A DNA stretch of 33,805 nucleotides from an uncultured Alistipes sp. (GCA_947177225.1 CAMWTS010000021.1:1-33805), one strand, 5' to 3'; shown: positions 7,101-16,514, numbered from the stretch's first letter. The notes: a model not told the origin generated them from the sequence alone. A program made the numbers and translations.

Positions 7101-8525
7101 CTACTTGACCCAGTTCTTGTTTTGGAAATCGCCGTCACGGAACTCAGGCGCAATATAGACGTACATGCCGTCGATCTTCTTCGACAGCCACGCCTGGAAC
7201 ACCTTGTCCTGCTTGTCCATCAGCGCCATCTCTTCCAGACGGATATAGTCGTCGACGAGCGAGGCCGTGTGAGCGGGAATAATCTCCACCAGCTTGACTA
7301 TCTTGCTCAGCTCGTTGCCCATCAGATCGGTGGTCTGGAACGAGTTGGAGATCTCGCCGACCTTCAATCGGCGCAGGGCGTTATAGTCGTCGAGCGATTT
7401 GCCGAAGTCGCGGCCGAAGTCCTCTTTCAGGAAGCGTGTCGCAGTCAGACGCGCACCGTCGAACGAACCGCTGCGCTCCAAAATATCGTGGTTGGATACG
7501 ATGCCGCCATTCATCTTCGACGAAGCATCGTCGGAAAACTCCAATGCGGCTTTCTCGAAGGTGATGGAGTCGCAGCGTATAAGACGCGCAATGCTATCGA
7601 GCTGCCGCCCCGGTTCGGCACGCTCCTCACGCGTGAAAGTCGGACGCAACAATATGTGGCGGCAATGGTACTTGTCGCCCTTCTTGTCGATAAGTTCGAT
7701 GATGTGGAATCCGAACTCGGTCTCCACAACCTCCGAGATCTGGCCGGGGCGCAGTTTTTCGAGAGCCTCGGCAAACGGTGCCACATAGAGGTTGGACGGA
7801 GCCGGATCCATCTCGCCGCCACGTATGGCCGAGCCGTCGATCGAATACATGCGAGCCAGCACCGAGAACTTGGTCTTGCCGGTTATGACGCGCTCGCGCA
7901 TATCCAGCAGACGCTCCTTGGTGCGCTGCTTGGCCTGAGCCATCGATGCCGGAAACTTCGTGATCTGGGCGTATACATACTGCTCGCCGATGACGGGCAG
8001 ACTGTCCTTGTCGATACGGTTATAGAATCGCTCCACCTCGCCAGGAACTACGGTCACCTTGCCCACGACCTCGTTCTGCATCGACTGGGCGTAGAGCTGC
8101 TCCTCGTAACGCTGACGCAACATCTCGCGGTAGTTGAACACCGCCATGTGCTCCTTGGCTTCGAGATTGGCGATACCGCCCTCCTCCTCGATCAGGCTCT
8201 GAATGTAGGCCTCGATGCGCGCCGTGACCTCGCCCTTGTTGATGTCGACCGAGTCGATCAACGCCTGGTTGTAGAGCAGTTTCTGCTGCATGAGAGCCTC
8301 CAACGCCTCGTTCATGGGATCGCGGTCGGACGTATATCCCATTTCGCGACGCTGCTGCACCAGCTCCTTGGCATAGGTCTCCACATCGGAGTAGAGGATC
8401 GACGATCCGCCGACCACAGCCACGACCTTATCCAGCATAACCTGACGACGTTGCGCCGTTGCGCTGCCAGCCGTCGCTGTCAAGATGACGGCCAGTGCGG
8501 CCGCCGAAACGATTTTTCTAAACAT
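7101..8525 (-). CDS. surA: SurA-like periplasmic peptidyl-prolyl isomerase/chaperone
   Basis: Predicted periplasmic chaperone for outer-membrane protein folding. The 474-residue product has a signal peptide (MFRKIVSAAALAVILTATAGSATA), a SurA N-terminal domain (VVAVVGGSSILYSDVE to about 170), and two parvulin-type rotamase regions. The first (about 175-285) contains FSVLARMYSIDGSAIRGGE and FGFHIIELIDKK. The second (about 280-410) opens with HCRHILLRP and has a diverged FSDDASSKMNGG. I use ATG 8525, not the TTG at 8534, because the upstream gene stops at 8531. It is the middle gene of the operon; the OstA-like partner downstream fits an outer-membrane assembly role. The gene name rests on domain order, not on a search. 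Confidence 0.9.
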   Translation of the reverse strand: MFRKIVSAAALAVILTATAGSATAQRRQVMLDKVVAVVGGSSILYSDVETYAKELVQQRREMGYTSDRDPMNEALEALMQQKLLYNQALIDSVDINKGEVTARIEAYIQSLIEEEGGIANLEAKEHMAVFNYREMLRQRYEEQLYAQSMQNEVVGKVTVVPGEVERFYNRIDKDSLPVIGEQYVYAQITKFPASMAQAKQRTKERLLDMRERVITGKTKFSVLARMYSIDGSAIRGGEMDPAPSNLYVAPFAEALEKLRPGQISEVVETEFGFHIIELIDKKGDKYHCRHILLRPTFTREERAEPGRQLDSIARLIRCDSITFEKAALEFSDDASSKMNGGIVSNHDILERSGSFDGARLTATRFLKEDFGRDFGKSLDDYNALRRLKVGEISNSFQTTDLMGNELSKIVKLVEIIPAHTASLVDDYIRLEEMALMDKQDKVFQAWLSKKIDGMYVYIAPEFRDGDFQNKNWVK

Positions 8526-8530
8526 ATGTA

Positions 8531-9478
8531 TCAATTTTCACTATTCTCCAAAATATCCGGCCGAGCTTCGGTATCGGTTCGCGCCGACCGCGACTCGGGC
8601 TGTCCCGACTCGGGATCGAATATGCCTATGCGCCCCTGGCGCAAGGCTTCGTCGCGCAGCTGCTCCTCGTAGCGCGATACGATCTCGGCACGCCGCTGAG
8701 CATACAATATGCGGCGTATGTCGCTCTCGACACGCTCCAACGGTGCGGTCGACCCTTCGGCGGCCACGGCATCGATCATAAAGCAGAACACCTGCCCGGA
8801 AGCGGTCATCTGCTGCACACCGCTGCGGGTCAGCAGATCGTCGTAAGAACGCGAGCGCTCCGTAGGCAGATTGCTTAAAAAATCGGAGAATCCTACCCAC
8901 GAAGAGCTCAGATCGACCAGTTGCAGCGAGTTCTTCTCGCACAATGCGGCCAGCTCGGCAACTCTCTCGGGAGAATCGTGGGTGGCACGCACCGCCTCGA
9001 TGAGCTTCGACATGTTGCGATAGCCTTGCGGCACCTTCACGATAACGCCGCGCACGAGATTGTGGTCGAGCTTGAACGTGTCGCCGTGAGAGCGGTAATA
9101 GGCGGCAATCTGCTCGGCCGTAACGTCGGGATCGATCTGGCTGTCGATATAATATTGGTCGAGCTTGCGCATTATCAGCGACTGGCGATAACCTTCGACC
9201 AGCTTTTCGATATCCTCCTCGGACGAGGACAACACCTCCGCGGCCTTGCTCATCTTCAACTGTTTCATGATCCAGTTGTCGACATAAAGGCGTGCGAACG
9301 TCAGACTGTCGAGCGATGACAATCCTGCCGGCATATCCGACATCATCTGCTTGACGGTCAGACGCTCCGAATCGACGCTCGCAATGATGCCGACCGGCTT
9401 TTCGGGTTCGGCATCTCTGCGGCACCCCGTCCACACGATCGCGCACAAAGCACAAGCTATGACTGCTGTTTTTCGCAT
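8531..9478 (-). CDS. SurA_N-type lipoprotein, probable periplasmic chaperone
   Basis: A 315-residue predicted lipoprotein: a short signal ends at a lipobox-like V-W-T-G-C, with Cys19 the likely lipidation site. Residues 30-120 (IASVDSERLTVKQMM, then helical FARLYVDNWIMKQL and SDxxIDPDVTAEQIAAYYRSH) resemble the N-terminal chaperone domain and linker of SurA/PrsA-type proteins. The rest is helical, and no convincing parvulin active-site region is visible, so it may be a chaperone without isomerase activity. It is first in the operon, 5 bases upstream of the SurA-like gene, and has its own -7 box. The tail (about 285-315) is acidic and Ser/Glu-rich. Confidence 0.75.
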   Translation of the reverse strand: MRKTAVIACALCAIVWTGCRRDAEPEKPVGIIASVDSERLTVKQMMSDMPAGLSSLDSLTFARLYVDNWIMKQLKMSKAAEVLSSSEEDIEKLVEGYRQSLIMRKLDQYYIDSQIDPDVTAEQIAAYYRSHGDTFKLDHNLVRGVIVKVPQGYRNMSKLIEAVRATHDSPERVAELAALCEKNSLQLVDLSSSWVGFSDFLSNLPTERSRSYDDLLTRSGVQQMTASGQVFCFMIDAVAAEGSTAPLERVESDIRRILYAQRRAEIVSRYEEQLRDEALRQGRIGIFDPESGQPESRSARTDTEARPDILENSEN

Positions 9479-9488
9479 AATAATCTCA

Positions 9489-9496
9489 CAAAGATA
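9489..9496 (-). promoter_or_regulatory. Putative -7 box of the chaperone/OstA operon
   Basis: The minus strand reads TATCTTTG, an exact TAnnTTTG match, 11 bases upstream of the ATG at 9478, implying a very short leader. The three genes downstream are spaced by 5 and 15 bases and are likely co-transcribed. Confidence 0.6.
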
Positions 9497-9536
9497 CGTT
9501 TTTTACTTCAAACTAACGTATTGCCCGGCAAGAATA

Positions 9537-10334
9537 TTATCGAACGGCACTATTTTTCACTTTTCCTCCGGCGTGCCCTATTGTTCTGGCAGCGTGCATG
9601 GCACCGACCGCAACAACGGCCAAAGCCGCCGCATAGACAATGAAGTAGACCGACGACGAATCGACAATCTCCGCCAGCGTCTTATCATGATACTCCAACA
9701 CCTGCATCGACATGGCAATCGCATTGTTGAATATGTGCAGCAATATGCAGGCATAGATCGAGCGCGTCAGCAGATAGATGTAACACAAGACCAGAGCTGC
9801 CAGAAAGGCATCGATCATGACTGCCGGCTGCATGTGCATCAGCGCGAACACGACCGACGACAGAACGACGGCTGCGACCGTGCCCATGTGTCGGCGAAAC
9901 ATCTCCAACAGCAAACCGCGAAACAGCAGCTCCTCGGCCACCGGCGCCACGATAACGACAGACAACAGCGTCCAGCCGCCGCGGCCGTAGTTCTGGTCTG
10001 CAACGGGCAGATGCGACAACATCGGATCGATGACGATCGACACGGCCGCCAGCAACACCACGCCCCACAACAGCACCCGCGGATCGAAGCCCTGCTTGGA
10101 GTGCATCATGGCACAGCCGCGTCCGTAAACGATGCGGCGATAAACGGCCACAGCCGCCACGGCGAGCAGAGACCCGCACGCACTCACCACAGCAATTCTC
10201 TGCCCCGGCACGACGGTCGGCGCAGGGTCATCGACAGAGATGATGCCCGCAAGAAAGATGCAGACATATTGCGCCACAGCATAGAGCACAAGAAAAACAA
10301 CTGCATCGCGCAGGGAGGCTATCCATCTTTTCAT
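9537..10334 (-). CDS. CPBP-family intramembrane metalloprotease
   Basis: A 265-residue polytopic membrane protein with about seven or eight hydrophobic segments. The conserved motifs of the CPBP (CAAX protease and bacteriocin-processing, Abi) family are present: EELLFRG at about 134-140, followed by FALMHMQP and then ILLHIFNNA, which supply the Glu and His residues expected to bind the catalytic metal. Substrates of such proteins in Bacteroidetes are mostly unknown; roles proposed for the family include prenyl-protein-type cleavage and peptide processing. It is divergent from parA and appears monocistronic, with a ~90-base leader from the -7 box at 10428-10435. Confidence 0.9.
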   Translation of the reverse strand: MKRWIASLRDAVVFLVLYAVAQYVCIFLAGIISVDDPAPTVVPGQRIAVVSACGSLLAVAAVAVYRRIVYGRGCAMMHSKQGFDPRVLLWGVVLLAAVSIVIDPMLSHLPVADQNYGRGGWTLLSVVIVAPVAEELLFRGLLLEMFRRHMGTVAAVVLSSVVFALMHMQPAVMIDAFLAALVLCYIYLLTRSIYACILLHIFNNAIAMSMQVLEYHDKTLAEIVDSSSVYFIVYAAALAVVAVGAMHAARTIGHAGGKVKNSAVR

Positions 10335-10427
10335 AATGATTTATCATTAGTTAACAAGCCGTTATCGGCGTTTCGACCTCATGCCGTCCGCACGTCGGGT
10401 CGCAAACGCATACCGACAAAAATCAAA

Positions 10428-10435
10428 CAAAGATA
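10428..10435 (-). promoter_or_regulatory. Putative -7 box of the CPBP protease gene
   Basis: The minus strand reads TATCTTTG (TAnnTTTG class), 93 bases upstream of the ATG at 10334, in the divergent region shared with parA. Confidence 0.5.
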
Positions 10436-10518
10436 TGCAATTTTACACAACGTCCGCCTATTATCCGATTTAATTTATTAAATTTGCCCGAATAATCTTT
10501 TAACTCAAAAGGGGTATT

Positions 10519-11283
10519 ATGGCAAAAGTTGTTGCATTGGCCAATCAGAAAGGCGGTGTGGGTAAGACCACTACGGCCATCAATCTGGCCGCGTCGGTTG
10601 CTCTGCTGGGTCGTCGGGTGCTGTTGCTCGATGCCGATCCGCAAGCCAACGCCACTTCCGGTCTGGGATTCGACATAAATCTCGACGGCATATACGAGTG
10701 TATCGTCGGCGACAAGGAGCCTGCCGAGGTGACACTCCACAGCGAAGACATAAAGAATCTGTGGCTGCTGCCGTCGAGCATCAATCTCGTGGCGGCAGAT
10801 ACGGAGCTGCCGGCGATGGACAATGCTCACCGAATAATCAAAGGCATAGTAGACAAGGTGCGCGACCACTACGACTACATATTCATCGACTGCTCGCCGT
10901 CGCTGGGCTTCACTACGGTCAACATACTTACCGCAGCCGACTCGGTGCTGATACCCGTGCAGTGCGAATACCTCGCATTGGAGGGTCTGAGCAAGCTGCT
11001 CAACACGATAAAGAAGATCAAAGGCGGGCTCAACCCCTCATTGCAGATCGAAGGGTTCGTGCTGACGATGTATATGCGCAACCGTCTGAACAATCAGGTG
11101 GTGACAGAGGTGCGCGAGCACTTCGGCGAGCTGGCATACGACACCGTAATACAGCGCAACATACGTCTGGGCGAAGCTCCGTCGCACGGCAAACCCGTCA
11201 TGTTGTACGACGCCGCCGCCACGGGTTCGGTGAATTATCTGAATCTGGCACGCGAATTTCTGAAACGAAACGAAAAAAAATAG
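10519..11283 (+). CDS. parA: Chromosome-partitioning ATPase ParA (Soj)
   Basis: ATP-dependent dynamic partner of ParB in origin segregation. The 254-residue product has the deviant Walker A motif KGGVGKTT (about 11-18) with the signature lysine, [16 protein letters not shown] as the switch region, and a Walker B-like [11 protein letters not shown]. The short N-terminus lacks the helix-turn-helix of plasmid ParA Ia proteins, so it is the chromosomal Soj type. It starts ATG GCA AAA after an A/G-rich stretch and is followed 10 bases later by parB. Confidence 0.96.
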   Translation: MAKVVALANQKGGVGKTTTAINLAASVALLGRRVLLLDADPQANATSGLGFDINLDGIYECIVGDKEPAEVTLHSEDIKNLWLLPSSINLVAADTELPAMDNAHRIIKGIVDKVRDHYDYIFIDCSPSLGFTTVNILTAADSVLIPVQCEYLALEGLSKLLNTIKKIKGGLNPSLQIEGFVLTMYMRNRLNNQVVTEVREHFGELAYDTVIQRNIRLGEAPSHGKPVMLYDAAATGSVNYLNLAREFLKRNEKK

Positions 11284-11293
11284 ACTGCTGATT

Positions 11294-12166
11294 ATGACAG
11301 TACAAAAGAAAAAGGGACTCGGCCGCGGACTCGACGCGATATTCGGCACAGACGAAGCTCCGTTGCAGTCGCGTCCGATGAATCAAATGGCCGAAATAGC
11401 CGTCGGCGACATCATACCAAACCCCACGCAGCCGCGAACGCAGTTCGATGAGGAGGCGCTCGGCGAACTGGCCGACTCGATAGCGCAATTGGGAGTCATA
11501 CAGCCAATCACGGTCAAGCGCACCGAGGCGGGCAAATATATAATCATAAGCGGCGAGCGTCGCTGGCGCGCCTCGCAGATGGCCGGTGTGACAACTCTGC
11601 CTGCATACATACGCGAAGTCGACGACGAGAACCTGCACGCAATGGCTCTGGTGGAGAACATACAGCGGCAGGATCTCAATGCGATAGAGATAGCACTGGG
11701 CATGCAGCGTCTGATCGACGAGTGCGGTCTGACCCAGGAGGCCATGGCCGAGAGAGTGGGCAAGAAACGCTCGACCGTATCCAACTACATGCGTCTGCTG
11801 GCATTGCCGGCAGAAGTGCAGCTGGCTCTCAAAGAGGGAATCATATCGATGGGACACGCCAAGGCCATAGCCTCGCTCGACACCGACAATCAAATGCGGG
11901 CACTGCGCCGCTGCATCAAAAAAGGTCTGTCGGTGCGTCAGACCGAGGAGCTGGCGCGCAAAATGTCGGAGCAGAACAAGACGGCATCAGCCGCAGAGGA
12001 GGAGTATCCCGAATCGTATCTGCGACTTATCGAGCAGATGGAGCGGGTATTCTCGGAGAATATCAGCATCAAGCGCTCGAAAAAGGGAGGCGGACGCATT
12101 GTCATAGATTTTGCGGAGGACAGTGAGATAGATAAATTCATCGATCGTTTCAATACCGTAAAATAA
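11294..12166 (+). CDS. parB: Chromosome-partitioning protein ParB (Spo0J)
   Basis: The 290-residue centromere-binding CTPase that loads at parS and recruits ParA and SMC. Visible are the N-terminal Arg-rich GLGRGLDAIF segment, the ParB/Srx domain with IIPNPTQPRTQF and the CTP-binding GERRWRA motif (about 82-88), and ENIQRQDLNAIEIA. The helix-turn-helix LTQEAMAERVGKKRSTVSNYMRLL follows, and a C-terminal dimerisation region after an acidic linker. I see no perfect classical parS palindrome near the gene. It is the second gene of the 10519-16287 cluster. Confidence 0.96.
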   Translation: MTVQKKKGLGRGLDAIFGTDEAPLQSRPMNQMAEIAVGDIIPNPTQPRTQFDEEALGELADSIAQLGVIQPITVKRTEAGKYIIISGERRWRASQMAGVTTLPAYIREVDDENLHAMALVENIQRQDLNAIEIALGMQRLIDECGLTQEAMAERVGKKRSTVSNYMRLLALPAEVQLALKEGIISMGHAKAIASLDTDNQMRALRRCIKKGLSVRQTEELARKMSEQNKTASAAEEEYPESYLRLIEQMERVFSENISIKRSKKGGGRIVIDFAEDSEIDKFIDRFNTVK

Positions 12167-12202
12167 GACGGTAAACAAATGCGTTACTTAGGTTAGAGTG
12201 TG

Positions 12203-13414
12203 ATGAGACCGACAGCATTGAAATATATTTTGCTGACATTGCTGCTCGCAGTGGCTATCGGAAGCAGAGCGCAAGCGCAAAAGGCGCTGCGCGGCAACGT
12301 GCGTACCATACGTCAGGGTGCGCTCGTGGCCGTGGATTCGCTTGCCCTGCAACGAGCCGACTCGCTGGCTGTGGCATCGCGCGACTCGCTGCGCAAGGCG
12401 CGGCTCGACTCGATAATAGGGCTCACCACCGACATCGGCATCATGACCGAAGCCGAACGCGACTCGCTGCGCGAGGTTACGGCCGCCCGGCTGGTACGCG
12501 ATTCGATTGCGGCATCATCGCGCGACAGTGTCGATGCCAAGGGACGCAAAATACGATACAAGGCCAACGGCGAACGCCGCTACCCTTTCATCAGCGATTC
12601 GATGAGCCTGTCGAAAGTGTGTTGGCTGTCGCTGCCGCTGCCGGGCTTCGGACAGATATACAACAAACAGTATTGGAAGCTGGGCATACTCTACCCTGTC
12701 GTCGGCACGTCGATAGGCATGTTCGCACACGAGAACGGCAAGTACAAGCCCCTGAAACGCCAGTATGACCAATATCTTATCGACAACGGATATTCACGGA
12801 CGCCCGAGCTGGACGCTCTGCAAACAGAGATGATACGTCACAATACGCGTCGGCAGATCTATGCCGGCGTGGCATTGGCCACATATATATATTTCATAGG
12901 CGATGCCGCCATCAACTACGCGACCAACGACGTATCCGACATAAAGAAGGCCACCACGCTCTCCACAATCTGCCCGGGTGCCGGACAGATCTACAACAAG
13001 AGTTATTGGCGCGTGCCGATAGTCATAGGCGGTCTGGCATCGACGATCTACACCATCGACTGGAACAATCGCGGATACAAGCGTTTCAAGACGGCATATG
13101 CTCTGCGAGTCGACTATCAGAACAATCCGGACAAATACCCCAACGGTTCGCCCGACGAGTTTCGTGGCGCCTACTCCGAAACGTTTCTGAAAAACCTGAA
13201 AAACAGCTATCGACGCAACCGCGACCTCTGCATACTGCTGACCGCAGGTGTATACGTATTGCAGATAATCGACGCTCACGTCGATGCGCATTTGAAAGAT
13301 TACGACATATCCGACGATTTATCGATGGAGGTAACACCGTATTTCGATTACACGATGATCCCGTCTGTCGGGACACGCCCGACGATAGGATTCAGCGTAA
13401 ATCTTAATTTCTAA
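12203..13414 (+). CDS. DUF5683-family membrane protein
   Basis: A 403-residue protein of unknown function with a signal segment (ALKYILLTLLLAVAIGSRAQA). A low-complexity region (about 30-115) follows with many DSL/DSI motifs, then a DUF5683-like part containing an internal duplication: PLPGFGQIYNKQYWKLGILYP (about 150) and CPGAGQIYNKSYWRVPIVIG (about 260), each followed by a hydrophobic segment. The frame can be read from a GTG at 12200, but ATG 12203 is more likely. Placement between parB and a lytic transglycosylase gene recurs in Bacteroidetes to my knowledge and suggests an envelope role (inference). Confidence 0.85.
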   Translation: MRPTALKYILLTLLLAVAIGSRAQAQKALRGNVRTIRQGALVAVDSLALQRADSLAVASRDSLRKARLDSIIGLTTDIGIMTEAERDSLREVTAARLVRDSIAASSRDSVDAKGRKIRYKANGERRYPFISDSMSLSKVCWLSLPLPGFGQIYNKQYWKLGILYPVVGTSIGMFAHENGKYKPLKRQYDQYLIDNGYSRTPELDALQTEMIRHNTRRQIYAGVALATYIYFIGDAAINYATNDVSDIKKATTLSTICPGAGQIYNKSYWRVPIVIGGLASTIYTIDWNNRGYKRFKTAYALRVDYQNNPDKYPNGSPDEFRGAYSETFLKNLKNSYRRNRDLCILLTAGVYVLQIIDAHVDAHLKDYDISDDLSMEVTPYFDYTMIPSVGTRPTIGFSVNLNF

Positions 13415-13427
13415 CCGCAATTTCACG

Positions 13428-14825
13428 ATGACTGCCCGAACAACCGCACGCACGCTTATTTCAATAGTGTTGCTCTGCATATTATCCACACCCGAACTAT
13501 CGGCCGAACAGATCTTCAAACGCCGCAAGAAACAACGCACACAGGCGCAAACCGAAGCGACCACGGCACAGCAGCCCGAGCCGGCCGTAGTGACCGAGCC
13601 GGAGCCGGAAGAGTGCTCTCTGCCCGCAGAGCAGCCTCAACGGGTGGCACGCACACCGCATGAAATCGACTCTTTGACGGCGATATGGCGCAGTTTCAAC
13701 ATGAAGAACACATACGACGACTTCTTCCGCCAGTACATAGCTTTCGCCGAGACCGACACACCGCCGCTACCCGACCATCTCGATTCGATATATACCGAGC
13801 GGCTGCGCGCACTCATGTCGCCCATACCGCTGCCCTACAACTATCTTGTGCGTCAGGCGATCGATCGTTACACCGGCTCGCAACGTTCGTCGATGTCGCG
13901 CATATTGTCATATGCACAGCACTATTTCCCCATGATAGAGCAGGAGCTGATACGCGAAGGACTGCCCGTAGAGCTGCGCTCGATGGTAGTCATCGAGTCG
14001 GCACTGCAAGTCAAAGCCGTATCGCGCATGGGCGCCGCAGGGCTGTGGCAGTTCATGCCGGCAACAGGCAAGAGCTACGGATTGGAGGTCAACTCGATGG
14101 TCGACGAACGCTACGATCCGCTGTCGGCCACGCGTGCGGCATGCCGCTACATGAAAGAGATGTATGCCGTCTACGGCGACTGGCTGCTGGCCATAGCATC
14201 GTACAACTGCGGCCCGGGCAACGTCAACAAAGCCATAGCCAAAGCAGGCGGCGATGCCCGACACAACGACAAGTCGTTTTGGGATATCTACGCGTATCTC
14301 CCCCCTGAAACACGCGGATATGTGCCGGCATTCATCGGTGCCACATACGCCTATGCCTATCACGCACTGCACGGCATAAGTTACGACGAACCGCCGATAC
14401 CGGTAGCGGTCGACACAGTCATGATAGGCCGTCCCGTACACCTCGAACAGATCTCGTCGACAATCGACGTATCGATCGACGCCCTGCGCATGCTCAATCC
14501 GCAATATAAGCTCGACATAATACCGGCCACCACAAAGCAGTATTGCCTGGTACTGCCGACCGACCGCGTGTGCGATTTCATATGCAGCGAAGAGGCCATA
14601 CGGCAGAAAGATTCGCTCTATCTGAAAGAGTATATGTCTCCTGCCAACATCGATAAGCAAAAGGCTCAGGCTCCGGCCGCATCGTACCACATCGTCAAGA
14701 AAGGCGATACGCTGGGTGCCATAGCCCGAAAATATCATGTCACGCAGAAGCAGCTCATGACGTGGAACAAACTCAAAAGCGCCGATCGTCTGAGCATAGG
14801 ACAGCGTCTTAAAGTAAGTAAATAA
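13428..14825 (+). CDS. mltD: Membrane-bound lytic murein transglycosylase with LysM (MltD-like)
   Basis: Cleaves the glycan strands of peptidoglycan to 1,6-anhydromuropeptides in the periplasm. The 465-residue product has an N-terminal signal segment and a Pro/Glu/Gln-rich linker (about 30-80). The SLT domain (about 165-290) carries the catalytic Glu in VVIESALQVKAVSRMGAAG, with LWQFMPATGKSYGLEV and ASYNCGPGNVNKAI. A C-terminal LysM module (about 420-465: YHIVKKGDTLGAIARKYHV) binds peptidoglycan. MltD of E. coli has several LysM modules; only one is clear here. It ends 13 bases before mnmE and is probably co-transcribed with it. Confidence 0.92.
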   Translation: MTARTTARTLISIVLLCILSTPELSAEQIFKRRKKQRTQAQTEATTAQQPEPAVVTEPEPEECSLPAEQPQRVARTPHEIDSLTAIWRSFNMKNTYDDFFRQYIAFAETDTPPLPDHLDSIYTERLRALMSPIPLPYNYLVRQAIDRYTGSQRSSMSRILSYAQHYFPMIEQELIREGLPVELRSMVVIESALQVKAVSRMGAAGLWQFMPATGKSYGLEVNSMVDERYDPLSATRAACRYMKEMYAVYGDWLLAIASYNCGPGNVNKAIAKAGGDARHNDKSFWDIYAYLPPETRGYVPAFIGATYAYAYHALHGISYDEPPIPVAVDTVMIGRPVHLEQISSTIDVSIDALRMLNPQYKLDIIPATTKQYCLVLPTDRVCDFICSEEAIRQKDSLYLKEYMSPANIDKQKAQAPAASYHIVKKGDTLGAIARKYHVTQKQLMTWNKLKSADRLSIGQRLKVSK

Positions 14826-14838
14826 TCCGGTGCAGGGC

Positions 14839-16287
14839 ATGACGACGATTCCCGAACACAACGACACGATAGTTGCTCCGGCCACAGCCGATGGCGGCGC
14901 GATGTGCGTCATACGCATAAGCGGCGACAGTGCCATAGAGATATGCGACACCATGTTTCGCGGCCGCCGGCAGCTCGCCGAGGCCAAAACGCATACGCTC
15001 CACTACGGCGAGATAGTCGACCGTAGCGGGTGTGCGGTCGATGATGTCGTGGCCGCCGTATTTCGCGCACCGCACTCCTATACGGGCGATGACACTGTCG
15101 AGATCTCTGCCCACGGATCACACTACATAGTATCCCGGATAATACGGCTCGCAATATCCGCAGGGGCACGAATGGCACGCGCCGGCGAGTTCACCTCGCG
15201 CGCATTTCTGGCAGGTCGGCTCGACCTGTCGCAGGCCGAAGCCGTGGCCGACATCATAGCCTCCGACTCGCAATGGTCGCATGCCGTGGCGGCAACGCAG
15301 ATGCGCGGCGGATATTCCGACATGCTCCGACAGCTGCGCGACAAACTGCTGCGCCTCACCTCATTGCTCGAACTCGAACTCGACTTCTCGGAGGAGGACG
15401 TGGAGTTTGCCGACCGCAGCGAGTTGCGCGACATACTCGTCGACGTGCAGCATCACACCCGCAACCTCACCGGCTCGTTCGCACTGGGCAACGCACTCAA
15501 AGAGGGAGTCGGCGTAGCTATCGTAGGCCGCCCCAACGCGGGAAAAAGCACCCTGCTCAACCGCCTCGCAGGCGACGATCGCGCCATGGTATCCGACATA
15601 GCCGGTACGACTCGCGACACGATCGAAGCCACAGCCAACATCGACGGAGTGGTGTTCCGCTTCATCGACACGGCGGGACTGCGCATCACCGATGATCGTC
15701 TCGAACAGATGGGCATGGAGCGTACGCGCAATACCATATCCAAGGCTCGAATCATACTGCACCTCACTACGCCCGACGATCCATCGGAGGAGCCTATCTC
15801 CGTAGCCCCATCTCAGCAATATATACGGCTGATAAACAAGATAGATCTGCAAGCCGGAACGGCAGACGAGAGCCGCTCGGACGACAATTTCACGCCACCT
15901 GTATGCAATCGCTACGACAACGATCCGGCAACTCCAACATACGACAACAGCACCGATACAGCCGTCCCGACACAATGCGTCATGCGCATATCGGCCAAAT
16001 GCGACATCGGCATCGATGCTCTGCGCCGACAGTTGCGCTCGACCATCGCCACCGACAACGTCGCCAATGGCAGCATCGTCGTCTCCAATCTACGCCACTA
16101 TGAGGCTCTCACGCGCGCCGACGAATCACTGTCGCGCGCTCTCGATGCCCTTGACAACGGCCTGCCGGCCGATCTTCTTAGCGAAGATATCCGCCAGGTA
16201 CTCCACGCCCTTGGCGAAATCACCGGCGAAATCACCACCGACGACATTCTCACCTCGATCTTCTCGAAGTTCTGCATCGGCAAGTGA
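14839..16287 (+). CDS. mnmE: tRNA modification GTPase MnmE
   Basis: Works with MnmG to place cmnm5 groups on U34 of certain tRNAs. The 482-residue product has the N-terminal THF-binding domain (DTIVAPATADGGAMCVIRISG), a helical domain, and an inserted G domain. The G domain shows GRPNAGKSTLL (G1, about 230-240), GTTRDT (G2), DTAG (G3), NKID (G4) and SAK (G5). The C-terminus is FCIGK, with the conserved Cys. It is about 30 residues longer than usual, because a Ser/Asp/Thr-rich stretch of roughly 45 residues lies between G4 and G5. A GTG at 14830 is possible, but ATG 14839 fits the family start better. It is the last gene of the par cluster; no strong terminator follows. Confidence 0.96.
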   Translation: MTTIPEHNDTIVAPATADGGAMCVIRISGDSAIEICDTMFRGRRQLAEAKTHTLHYGEIVDRSGCAVDDVVAAVFRAPHSYTGDDTVEISAHGSHYIVSRIIRLAISAGARMARAGEFTSRAFLAGRLDLSQAEAVADIIASDSQWSHAVAATQMRGGYSDMLRQLRDKLLRLTSLLELELDFSEEDVEFADRSELRDILVDVQHHTRNLTGSFALGNALKEGVGVAIVGRPNAGKSTLLNRLAGDDRAMVSDIAGTTRDTIEATANIDGVVFRFIDTAGLRITDDRLEQMGMERTRNTISKARIILHLTTPDDPSEEPISVAPSQQYIRLINKIDLQAGTADESRSDDNFTPPVCNRYDNDPATPTYDNSTDTAVPTQCVMRISAKCDIGIDALRRQLRSTIATDNVANGSIVVSNLRHYEALTRADESLSRALDALDNGLPADLLSEDIRQVLHALGEITGEITTDDILTSIFSKFCIGK

Positions 16288-16386
16288 TTTGAGAAAACAA
16301 GAGCATAGAAATATCGAAATAAAACACATTACATCAGTTATTTGCGAATAATTTCAAGAGTTTTATTTCGACTTCATTTTATCATT

Positions 16387-16473
16387 CGAGGTGTAAAATT
16401 GCCTTTTATCTACGACCAAGCAAGCGTAGCTACACTTAAATTTACGCACAAACAACAATCAAATTACACCTCG
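16387..16473. repeat. Inverted repeat with nested stem
   Basis: CGAGGTGTAAAATTG (16387-16401) pairs with CAAATTACACCTCG (16460-16473) with one bulge. Inside, CTACG (16410-16414) pairs with CGTAG (16425-16429). Only three T residues follow, so a classical terminator is doubtful. It could be a structured RNA element, a degenerate mnmE terminator or a mobile-element remnant. Confidence 0.45.
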
Positions 16474-16514
16474 TTTCCGCATCGAAAATCTGCAAAAGAA
16501 ATCCCCCCTAAAAG

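Noticed and set aside
6120..8672. 850-residue open frame on the plus strand
   Set aside because: It runs antisense to the surA-like and ostA-like genes, whose minus-strand products have clear families and signal peptides. The plus product has no recognisable domain; it is a codon-bias shadow.
10336..16290. parS site near parAB
   Set aside because: I saw no perfect palindrome of the classical parS type, but I could not scan exhaustively, so none is reported.
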